From Ruminococcus sp. (lineage in GTDB: Bacteria; Bacillota; Clostridia; Oscillospirales; Ruminococcaceae): a stretch of DNA of 18,622 bases. The notes below the pieces were generated by a model. That model had not been told where the DNA came from and made no database searches. It saw nothing but the letters and a program-made list of their open reading frames with translations. Position 1 is the first letter of the stretch. Each line of letters begins with the position of its first letter. Shown here in pieces: positions 1 to 5,803 of the stretch. The position numbers were made by a program, and so were the translations under genes. The stretch covers positions 1-18,622 of the forward strand of contig DMBA01000275.1 of NCBI GenBank assembly GCA_003446315.1, read 5' to 3'.

Positions 1-10
1 AATTCACTTA

Positions 11-173
11 GGGGCACCCTCTATCGCAGGGTGCCCCTCTCCGGAAAACGATCCACTGGATCGTTTTCTCGGATTCACCCCTGCGGAGCTCCTTGCATGC
101 GGGGTATTTCGCTCACTGCGGTGAGCGACCAGAGGCTCTGCCTCTGGACTCCGCGAGCTTTTGAAAAAGCTCG
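11..173. repeat. Cluster of short perfect hairpins, probable dispersed non-coding repeat
   Basis: Five perfect inverted repeats lie one after another. They are 11-20/28-37 (10 bp, GC-rich), 44-54/58-68 (11 bp, 3-nt loop), 110-116/121-127 (7 bp), 129-136/140-147 (8 bp, arms CCAGAGGC and GCCTCTGG) and 154-162/165-173 (9 bp, centred on GAGCTTTTGAAAAAGCTC). No convincing reading frame or ribosome binding site covers them. None is followed by a clear U-tract on either strand, so they are not simple terminators of the regulator gene next door. The density of hairpins, and a general resemblance to hairpin repeats I recall from ruminococcal genomes, suggest a copy of an intergenic repeat family. That family assignment is inference. 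Confidence 0.5.
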
Positions 174-262
174 ACCAAAACTTTTATTTAGGCTTCGCCG
201 CTTTTGCTTAAGTTGTTGGCATTGTTCGGGGGACATATCCACTTTTTCGCTTTCTTCCTGCA

Positions 263-865
263 TCACAGACCGATACACGTCACAATCAGCATGACCGCAC
301 TGAAAATCAGCAATGCAATCGCCTGAACTGCAACAAATATCAGCAGTTTCTTCTGCGATCCGCGCTTTTTCAGTTCCTTTGCCTGCTCAATGGCATCCAG
401 TGTTTCACCGTTCAGGAATGCAAGCACCTCATGATAGGTCTGTATATCATGATCCTGCCGGATCTGTTCCGTTTCACGAAATGTCATGATAATACTGACC
501 GATAATGCGCCTGCTGCCAGACACCCAAGGATCAGACCGATCTCTCCGCCGTACTCGACCAGCAATGTTACGCCGAACATCAGGGCAACCATTTCCACGA
601 CAAACGCCAACCGTAATTTTTTGAATCTGCCGGCATCTTCTTTTTTCACTGTGTCTTTCATCATCTCAACATCTCCTTTTATCAATTCATCAAGCGAAAC
701 GCCGAAGATATCGCTCAGGATCAACAGACTGTGCACATCCGGATAGCTTTTTTCAGTCTCCCAGTTTGAAACAGTCTGCCGGCTGACATAAGCGTGTTCT
801 GCAAGCGTTTCCTGCGACCATCCCTTTTCCGTCCTGAGTCTTTTGATCGTTTTGCAAAGTTCCAT
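263..865 (-). CDS. Membrane-tethered XRE-family transcriptional regulator
   Basis: The 200-residue protein has an N-terminal helix-turn-helix domain at residues 1-65, with the Cro/C1 signature SQETLAEHAYVSRQTVSNWE followed by DIFGVSLDELIKGD. A charged linker leads to two hydrophobic segments at about 80-125. A cytoplasmic stretch follows, and a third membrane segment ends the protein. This architecture is common in Firmicutes and suggests a DNA-binding regulator held at the membrane; its target genes are unknown. The ATG at 865 was chosen because AAAGGGG sits 7-8 nt upstream and the domain begins there. The upstream in-frame extension has no domain and overlaps the promoter. The gene is transcribed away from the ilvB operon, so it could regulate itself or its neighbour. 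Family assignment is firm, ligand and regulon are not visible. Confidence 0.88.
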   Translation of the reverse strand: MELCKTIKRLRTEKGWSQETLAEHAYVSRQTVSNWETEKSYPDVHSLLILSDIFGVSLDELIKGDVEMMKDTVKKEDAGRFKKLRLAFVVEMVALMFGVTLLVEYGGEIGLILGCLAAGALSVSIIMTFRETEQIRQDHDIQTYHEVLAFLNGETLDAIEQAKELKKRGSQKKLLIFVAVQAIALLIFSAVMLIVTCIGL

Positions 866-907
866 CGTGTTTTCCCCTTTCTGCCGATCCATCCCCCGGC
901 TGACCTT

Positions 908-936
908 ATCATAGCACGTTCCGGTCGGAATTGCAA
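908..936 (-). promoter_or_regulatory. Sigma-A type promoter for the XRE regulator
   Basis: On the minus strand TTGCAA (931-936) and TATGAT (908-913) are separated by exactly 17 bp and lie about 45 bp upstream of the ATG at 865. Both boxes are close to consensus and in the right orientation. Transcription would start near 901. Confidence 0.7.
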
Positions 937-967
937 CCAAATCGACTTTCCATCCCCCAAAATGCAG

Positions 968-985
968 TGTCAAAATGCTTTGACA
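968..985. promoter_or_regulatory. Perfect palindrome in the divergent intergenic region, possible operator
   Basis: TGTCAAA and TTTGACA flank a 4-bp centre. The site lies upstream of both divergent promoters: 31 bp upstream of the regulator -35 box and about 75 bp upstream of the ilvB -35 box. It has the size and symmetry of a dimer-binding operator, and an autoregulating XRE protein is the natural candidate. On the plus strand it is followed by a short T-run (990-995), so a weak hairpin terminator is an alternative. No functional evidence is visible. Confidence 0.35.
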
Positions 986-1060
986 TCCCTTTTTTACACG
1001 GATTTCAGCGCATTCTCCGCGGTTTGACCGGCATGCGCACAGAACACCGTTGCCCGGCAC

Positions 1061-1089
1061 TTGACAAATCCCGAAAAACACGTTATAAT
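1061..1089 (+). promoter_or_regulatory. Consensus sigma-A promoter of the ilvB operon
   Basis: TTGACA (1061-1066) and TATAAT (1084-1089) are both perfect consensus boxes, spaced by 17 bp. Transcription would start near 1096, immediately before the T-box leader. A promoter this strong fits an operon controlled mainly after initiation, by the T-box terminator. Confidence 0.93.
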
Positions 1090-1095
1090 GAATAA

Positions 1096-1398
1096 GAAAT
1101 GCAGCGATGGGAATTAAGATCGGATCTGCGTCTTGCAGAGAGCTGCCGCCTGCGCCTTCTGTGCGCATCACCGCTGAAAGGCAGTATTCGCAGCCGTTCA
1201 TGTCATCCCGGAGCAGCCGTGCCGAACATGCATATGCATCATTAAGTGCGGACGGGTTCTCCCGTGACAGAGAAGTGCATTCCTGATGCACATAAGCGGG
1301 CGCTTTGCGTCAATAAGAGTGGTACCGCGGAGTTTCACAGATATGTTCTTCGTCTCTTTCCTGCATACATTCTATGCGCGAAAGGGACGTTTGTTTTT
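1096..1398 (+). promoter_or_regulatory. T-box riboswitch leader of ilvBN
   Basis: The hallmark T-box sequence AAGAGTGGTACCGCGG is at 1315-1330. Its 5' bases AAGAG can pair with CUCUU at 1354-1358 to form the antiterminator, which is exclusive with the terminator that follows. Upstream are recognisable Stem I elements: GCAGAGAG near 1135-1142, CGCTGAAAGGCAG near 1172-1184 and CCCGGAGCAGCCG near 1207-1219. A GACGGG/CCCGT hairpin at 1251-1267 fits the stem II region. The UGGU in the T-box bulge fits a tRNA ending in ACCA. Uncharged tRNA would stabilise the antiterminator and switch the operon on. The specifier should lie in 1224-1243, where AUG, AUA, AUC and AUU triplets all occur. Isoleucine is expected from the target genes, but I could not fix the codon. 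Confidence 0.92.
1351..1398 (+). terminator. T-box-controlled intrinsic terminator
   Basis: A 10-bp stem pairs 1351-1360 with 1380-1389 (one G-U pair). An inner 5-bp stem pairs 1363-1367 with 1373-1377, and the U-rich run TTTGTTTTT follows at 1390-1398. The left arm overlaps the bases needed by the antiterminator, the expected mutually exclusive arrangement. Confidence 0.9.
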
Positions 1399-1420
1399 CG
1401 TTACCGGAAGGAGATGCGAT

Positions 1421-3118
1421 ATGAGAATCACCGGCGCTAAAATCGTTGTCGAAACATTGCTGGAACAAGGCTGCAATACCCTGTTCGGCTATCCCGGCGG
1501 ACAGGTCATTGATCTGTTTGAGGAACTGTATCAGCACCGCGACCGCATGCGCTGTATCATTACGGCACATGAACAGGGCGCTGCACATGCCGCCGACGGC
1601 TATGCCCGTGCAACCGGATCGGTCGGCGTTGTCATGGCAACTTCCGGCCCCGGCGCAACCAATCTCATCACCGGCATTGCCGCTGCCTGTCTCGATTCTG
1701 TGCCGGTCGTCGCCATTACCGGCAATGTCCCTTGCAGCCAGATCGGGCGCGACAGCTTCCAGGAAGTCGATATTCTCGGGGTCAGCATGCCCGTCACAAA
1801 ACATAATTTCATTGTCAAAGATGTCAATGAGCTTGCCGATACGATCCGTATGGCATTCAAAATCGCAAAATCCGGCAGACCCGGCCCCGTGCTGGTCGAT
1901 ATCCCCAAAGATGTCCAGACCGCATGCTGCGATTTTACGCCCTGCACAGAACCCATTGAACCGGCTCCGCTGCGTCTTGCTTCCAATCACCGGCTCCAAA
2001 AAGCTGCCGATATGATCGCAGAAGCACAGCGTCCCTATATCTACTTCGGCGGCGGCGTGATCTCCGGCAATGCTTCCGGTGAGATCATCGCACTCGCTGA
2101 GAAGATCAATGCCCCGATGGGCTGCTCGCTTATGGGGCTTTCCGCCGTCCCGTATGACCATCCGCTGTTTCTCGGTATGCAGGGCATGCATGGTCATTAT
2201 GCCGCTTCTGCTGCTGAGGATGCTGCGGATCTCGTCATTGCGCTCGGTGTGCGGTTCAGCGACCGTGCAACCGGTAAAAAAGAACGATTCTCCAAGCATT
2301 TCAATATCATTCATATTGATATTGACGGTGCGGAGCTCAATAAAAACATCCCTGCACAGCTCACTGTCCGCGGCGATATCAAGGATGCCGCCGCACGGCT
2401 CTGCGATCTTGTGCAGCCAAAACAAAATCCCGGATGGCTTGCAGAGATCGCTGCACTCCGTCAGGAAGAACAGCAGAAAACTGCCGAATCGCATGCCGCC
2501 TGCATCGCCGCACAATCAGGCAGCTTCCTCACCCATTTCCAGATCATTGATGCGGTCGGCGCGGCTGCCGGCGAGGATGCCATCATTGCAACGGATGTCG
2601 GACAGCATCAGATGTGGACAGCACAGCGCTATCCGCTGCGGAAAAAACGCAGCTTTCTCTCCAGCGGCGGACTCGGTGCAATGGGATTCGGTATGGGTGC
2701 ATCCATCGGGGCTTTTGCCGCAACCGGAAAACGCATCGTGCTCTTTACCGGCGACGGCAGCTTTGGTATGAATCTCAATGAACTGGCAACTGCCGTTTCC
2801 CAGCATGTCAAGCTCGTGGTCGTCGTGATGAATAACGGCGTGCTCGGCATGGTGCGGCAATTGCAGACGCTCTTTTATGACAGCCATTATTCCGGTACGG
2901 TGCTGGATCGCCGCACCGATTTCGTCAAGGCGGCAGAGGCATTCGGCGCAAAAGGTATGGCTGCGGAAACGCCGGAACAATTACAGTGCGCTGTCCGGGC
3001 AGCTTTTTCACAGGATGAGCCCTTTGTCATTGACTGCAAAATGAGTCCGGATGAATACGTTCTGCCGATGCTCCCGCCCGGCGGTTCCATTGATGACATC
3101 ATTACGGTAATCAAATGA
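1421..3118 (+). CDS. ilvB: Acetolactate (acetohydroxyacid) synthase, large catalytic subunit
   Basis: This 565-residue enzyme condenses two pyruvates, or pyruvate with 2-oxobutyrate, in the first common step of valine, leucine and isoleucine synthesis. It has the three expected domains. The N-terminal ThDP pyrimidine-binding domain carries FGYPGG and the catalytic Glu51 in AHEQGAAHAADGYARATG. The central domain contains GVRFSDRATG. The C-terminal ThDP domain has the GDGSFGMNLNE motif near residue 444 and MNNGVLGMVRQ after it. Length matches the family. The ATG at 1421 has GGAAGGAG 7 nt upstream and follows the T-box terminator; the longer upstream reading frame runs back through the leader RNA and is not credible. 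ilvN follows after 10 nt, so the two subunits are co-transcribed and probably translationally linked. Confidence 0.97.
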   Translation: MRITGAKIVVETLLEQGCNTLFGYPGGQVIDLFEELYQHRDRMRCIITAHEQGAAHAADGYARATGSVGVVMATSGPGATNLITGIAAACLDSVPVVAITGNVPCSQIGRDSFQEVDILGVSMPVTKHNFIVKDVNELADTIRMAFKIAKSGRPGPVLVDIPKDVQTACCDFTPCTEPIEPAPLRLASNHRLQKAADMIAEAQRPYIYFGGGVISGNASGEIIALAEKINAPMGCSLMGLSAVPYDHPLFLGMQGMHGHYAASAAEDAADLVIALGVRFSDRATGKKERFSKHFNIIHIDIDGAELNKNIPAQLTVRGDIKDAAARLCDLVQPKQNPGWLAEIAALRQEEQQKTAESHAACIAAQSGSFLTHFQIIDAVGAAAGEDAIIATDVGQHQMWTAQRYPLRKKRSFLSSGGLGAMGFGMGASIGAFAATGKRIVLFTGDGSFGMNLNELATAVSQHVKLVVVVMNNGVLGMVRQLQTLFYDSHYSGTVLDRRTDFVKAAEAFGAKGMAAETPEQLQCAVRAAFSQDEPFVIDCKMSPDEYVLPMLPPGGSIDDIITVIK

Positions 3119-3128
3119 GGTGTACAGC

Positions 3129-3644
3129 ATGGACAAACAATATGTAATCGGCGTGCTGGTTTCGAATATTTCCGGTGTGCTTTCCCGCGTATCCGGCATG
3201 TTTACGCGGCGCGGCTTCAACATCGACTGCCTGACCGTCGGCGAAACGGAATCGCCCGGTTTTTCCCGCATCACCGTTGCTTTTCACGGCGATGAGGATA
3301 TCAAGGAACGCATTGTGACACAGCTCGAAAAGCTCCACGATGTCAAGGAAGTTGAGGTGCTGGATGAGCACGAAACCGTGATCCGGGAACTGCTGCTCAT
3401 CAAGATCCGCAATTCACAGGAAAAACGACAGGATATCATGACTGCGGTCGAGATCTTCCGTTCAAAGATTGTGGATTATTCGAAATCGGCGCTGGTCTGT
3501 GAATTGACCGGCGAAACAACCAAAATCGACGCTTTTATTGATCTGATGAAGGATTACGGCATCATGGAAATGTGCCGCACGGGAATTGTCGCCATTGAAC
3601 GCGGCGAAAACTGCCTGCGTACCATCGGCGAAAAAACAATCTGA
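3129..3644 (+). CDS. ilvN: Acetolactate synthase small regulatory subunit
   Basis: The 171-residue protein starts with an ACT domain at about residues 4-75 (IGVLVSNISGVLSRVSGMFTRRGFNID, then GFSRITVAF). A second ACT-like half follows, with the family motifs ELLLIKI and ELTGETTKIDAF. It binds branched-chain amino acids, gives feedback inhibition and activates the IlvB catalytic subunit. The ATG at 3129 is preferred over a GTG at 3120 because GAGGTG precedes it at a suitable distance and family members begin with M-x-K-x-Y. Length is normal for the small subunit. It lies 10 nt after ilvB and 17 nt before the ATPase gene, so all three are probably on one T-box-controlled transcript. Confidence 0.96.
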   Translation: MDKQYVIGVLVSNISGVLSRVSGMFTRRGFNIDCLTVGETESPGFSRITVAFHGDEDIKERIVTQLEKLHDVKEVEVLDEHETVIRELLLIKIRNSQEKRQDIMTAVEIFRSKIVDYSKSALVCELTGETTKIDAFIDLMKDYGIMEMCRTGIVAIERGENCLRTIGEKTI

Positions 3645-3661
3645 GAAACGGTGATACGGTT

Positions 3662-4822
3662 ATGGGAAGAAATAAAAAATTACAGGAAATCGACCTTTCC
3701 CTGAATTCGCTGGTCGTCTTCCGCAAGCTGCTGACCCATGAGGTCATTCTGCCGCTGCGGGCACTGCTGGATACGGAATCTATGGATCCCATGATCCAGC
3801 TCCGGCAATATACGGAATTTATCTCACGGCTCTATGCGCGAAGCACCAACCTCACGGAATATGTCTTCCGCCTGATCTGCGAGGACGATAATTTCTATGT
3901 GCGGGCTGTTGCAAGCGGCGCGGAAGTCGATCCGATGCTCGAAGCATGCGTGCAGAATGAGCTTGCGATCTTGCAGCGCCTTGCCCGGATTCGTCCGCAT
4001 GAGCTGCAAAAAGAAGTCTCCTATTACGGTGTGCTGCCGGAATGGAAGACCTCTGATCTGGATTTTGGCGCGGAGTTTCATGCACGACTTCGCGAAATCG
4101 GGAAATATGGCTACGGCAAATTCGCCGACAGCAGCATGTTCGTCATTCGGGATGAACAGTGCAGACCCGTGCTGCATCCCGATCCCATTCAGCTCGGCGA
4201 TCTCATCGGCTATACCGCACAGCGGCAGGCGGTCATTGAGAATACCCGTGTGCTGCTTGCCGGAAAACCCGCACAGGATGTCCTGCTTTACGGCGCATCC
4301 GGCACCGGCAAATCGGTCACCGTCAAGGCACTTGCCAATGCCTTTTTCAGCGAGGGTCTGCGGCTGATCAAGGTCACCAGAGAGCAGCTCCCCATGCTGC
4401 CGGAATTGATGGAACAGGTCTTTGATAATCCGCTGAAATTCATTTTTTATGTCGATGATCTCGATCTTTCGGCGGCGGACAGCAGCATGACCGTGCTGCG
4501 CTCCGTGCTGGAAGGCGCATTGTCTGCCCGTGCGCAGAATACTGCCATCTATGCCGTCAGCAGCACCTCTGCGGATCCGGAACAAACGGACGGGCTGCAT
4601 GCGCTGACGGAACGGTTCGGGCTGCGCGTGCATTTCGGTATGCCCGATAAAACAGCCTATCTCCAGACCGTTTCTGCGATGGCGGAACAGGCGCATCTCC
4701 GGACTGCCCCGGAAGCCATCGAAGCAATGGCAGGCGTTTATGCCGATCAGCGCGGCAATTTCTCCCCGCGTACTGCAAAACAGTTTATCCGGCAGCTCTC
4801 TGCAAAATCTGCCGCAGAGTGA
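3662..4822 (+). CDS. DUF815-type AAA+ ATPase
   Basis: The 386-residue protein has a helical N-terminal half of about 180 residues and a P-loop ATPase half that resembles the DUF815 family. Walker A is GASGTGKS at 211-218. A Walker-B-like FYVDDLD is at 262-268, followed by SVLEGALSARAQNTAIYAVS and the family-style ERFGLRVHF near 318-325. The C-terminal small AAA subdomain contains NFSPRTAKQFI. DUF815 proteins usually carry YATSNRRHL after the second strand; here that position reads YAVSSTSAD (297-305), so a normally conserved stretch is degenerate. Cellular role and substrate are unknown. The gene starts 17 nt after ilvN with only a weak ribosome binding site, which suggests co-transcription. 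It ends 6 bp from the convergent tatD with no visible terminator. Confidence 0.82.
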   Translation: MGRNKKLQEIDLSLNSLVVFRKLLTHEVILPLRALLDTESMDPMIQLRQYTEFISRLYARSTNLTEYVFRLICEDDNFYVRAVASGAEVDPMLEACVQNELAILQRLARIRPHELQKEVSYYGVLPEWKTSDLDFGAEFHARLREIGKYGYGKFADSSMFVIRDEQCRPVLHPDPIQLGDLIGYTAQRQAVIENTRVLLAGKPAQDVLLYGASGTGKSVTVKALANAFFSEGLRLIKVTREQLPMLPELMEQVFDNPLKFIFYVDDLDLSAADSSMTVLRSVLEGALSARAQNTAIYAVSSTSADPEQTDGLHALTERFGLRVHFGMPDKTAYLQTVSAMAEQAHLRTAPEAIEAMAGVYADQRGNFSPRTAKQFIRQLSAKSAAE

Positions 4823-4828
4823 ATCGGC

Positions 4829-5608
4829 TCAAACGGATACCCGGAACAGTCTTGCTGCGTTTTCCGCTGTGATCCGGCAGATCTCTGCAACGGATACCTG
4901 CTTTTCACGCGCCATGACTGCCGCTGTTTCGGTCAGCATGGTGCTGTCACAGCGCTGTCCCCGATACGGTACCGGTGCCATGTATGGACAATCCGTTTCC
5001 AGCAGCAGCCGGTTCAGCGGGATACTGCGCAGCGCCGTCAGCGGTTTTTTCGCATTTTTGAATGTAATCACGCCCGTGAACCCGATATACAGCCCCATTG
5101 CAAGCACTTCCTGCGCCGATTCAGCCGAACCCGAAAAACAGTGCATGACACCTTCCAGCGGCGCAAATTCACGCAGAATCTCCAGCATATCGCCCATTGC
5201 GTCCCGACAGTGCAGAATCACCGGCAGATCAAGCGCTTTTGCCAGCGAAAGCTGTTCCCGCAGGATCTGCTTCTGCTGCGCACGGTCGTGGTTCTCATAG
5301 TGATAATCCAGCCCGATCTCCCCGATCGCGCAAACCTGCGGCTTCGCGGCAAGTGCACGCAATGCATCCAGATAGCCTTCCGGTGCATCCGGCGTTTCCG
5401 GATGAATCCCAGCAGCAGCGATCAGCAGCGACGGAAACCGTTCTGCCAATGCCGCACAATCTGCCGATGATGCAAGGTCTGTGCCGCAAACCATGCAGCG
5501 CACGATCCCCTTTTCCGGGAATCCTGCCAGCAATGTATCCAGATCGGCTGCAAATGCCGGATCGGTATAATGTGAATGACTATCAAATATACACAAATTC
5601 TCACTCAT
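4829..5608 (-). CDS. tatD: TatD-family metal-dependent hydrolase (DNase)
   Basis: The 259-residue protein has the TatD metal-binding signatures in order: FDSHSHY (His11 and His13), CAIGEIGLDYHY (metal-ligand Glu), LPVILHCRDA, GVMHCFSG and LLLETDCPYMAP with the catalytic Asp. The C-terminal VAEICRITAENAARLF is also typical. Members are TIM-barrel hydrolases with 3'-5' exonuclease or DNase activity, probably in DNA repair or nucleic-acid turnover. The start at 5608 is supported by AAGGAAG about 9 nt upstream. The gene stands alone, convergent with the DUF815 gene and divergent from the lipoprotein gene. The second letter of the motif is Ser rather than Thr or Ala (DSHSH), a tolerated variation. 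Precise substrate cannot be deduced. Confidence 0.93.
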   Translation of the reverse strand: MSENLCIFDSHSHYTDPAFAADLDTLLAGFPEKGIVRCMVCGTDLASSADCAALAERFPSLLIAAAGIHPETPDAPEGYLDALRALAAKPQVCAIGEIGLDYHYENHDRAQQKQILREQLSLAKALDLPVILHCRDAMGDMLEILREFAPLEGVMHCFSGSAESAQEVLAMGLYIGFTGVITFKNAKKPLTALRSIPLNRLLLETDCPYMAPVPYRGQRCDSTMLTETAAVMAREKQVSVAEICRITAENAARLFRVSV

Positions 5609-5629
5609 ATTGGTTACTTCCTTTCATAG

Positions 5630-5646
5630 GTTCACAAGTTGTTCAC
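5630..5646. repeat. Direct repeat GTTCAC x2 at helical spacing
   Basis: GTTCAC occurs at 5630-5635 and again at 5641-5646, an 11-bp period, in the divergent region between tatD and the lipoprotein gene. One helical turn between copies is the pattern of a tandem protein-binding site. The unit is short and could be chance. Confidence 0.25.
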
Positions 5647-5686
5647 GAAATATTGAAAAAAAGTGCAAGTAATCGTTCGGGAACTA

Positions 5687-5695
5687 TGCTATAAT
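5687..5695 (+). promoter_or_regulatory. Extended -10 promoter for the lipoprotein gene
   Basis: TGCTATAAT at 5687-5695 is a perfect TGn-extended -10 element. No good -35 hexamer sits at the right distance, which extended -10 promoters tolerate. Transcription would start near 5702, leaving a leader of about 100 nt before the ATG at 5804. Confidence 0.6.
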
Positions 5696-5741
5696 ATAAC
5701 CATAACATGATAAAAAATAACCTCTCTACTTCTTCCCGAAG

Positions 5742-5780
5742 CGCGGCTGACTGATCACCAGCCGCGTTTTGTCGTTTCTT
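5742..5780 (+). terminator. Intrinsic terminator inside the leader of the lipoprotein gene
   Basis: CGCGGCTG (5742-5749) pairs perfectly with CAGCCGCG (5759-5766) across a 9-nt loop. It is followed by TTTTGTCGTTTCTT (5767-5780). It lies between the extended -10 element and the start codon, on the coding strand, and no upstream plus-strand gene needs it because tatD is on the other strand. It therefore looks like an attenuator, or the end of a roughly 70-nt RNA, rather than a gene-end terminator. Confidence 0.6.
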
Positions 5781-5803
5781 GCAGCTTGACGAAGGAGCAT
5801 ATT

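Noticed and set aside
75..278. 67-codon minus-strand reading frame across the left-edge hairpins
   Set aside because: It runs through the inverted repeats, has no ribosome binding site or recognisable domain, and overlaps the end of the regulator gene.
866..1291. Long N-terminal extension of the XRE regulator
   Set aside because: The extension covers a good promoter, the palindrome, the ilvB promoter and the T-box Stem I. The ATG at 865 with its ribosome binding site explains the protein.
1286..1420. Upstream in-frame extension of ilvB
   Set aside because: It translates the T-box motif and terminator. The family N-terminus begins at 1421 behind GGAAGGAG.
1310..2515. 401-codon frame antisense to ilvB
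   Set aside because: It is a shadow of the ilvB codon pattern, with no domain, start signal or sensible protein composition.
5637..5647. 11-base match AGTTGTTCACG shared by the tatD upstream region and, on the other strand, the hfq upstream region (about 16297-16307)
   Set aside because: Matches of this length are expected by chance many times in 18.6 kb on two strands, so this is not evidence of a shared regulator.
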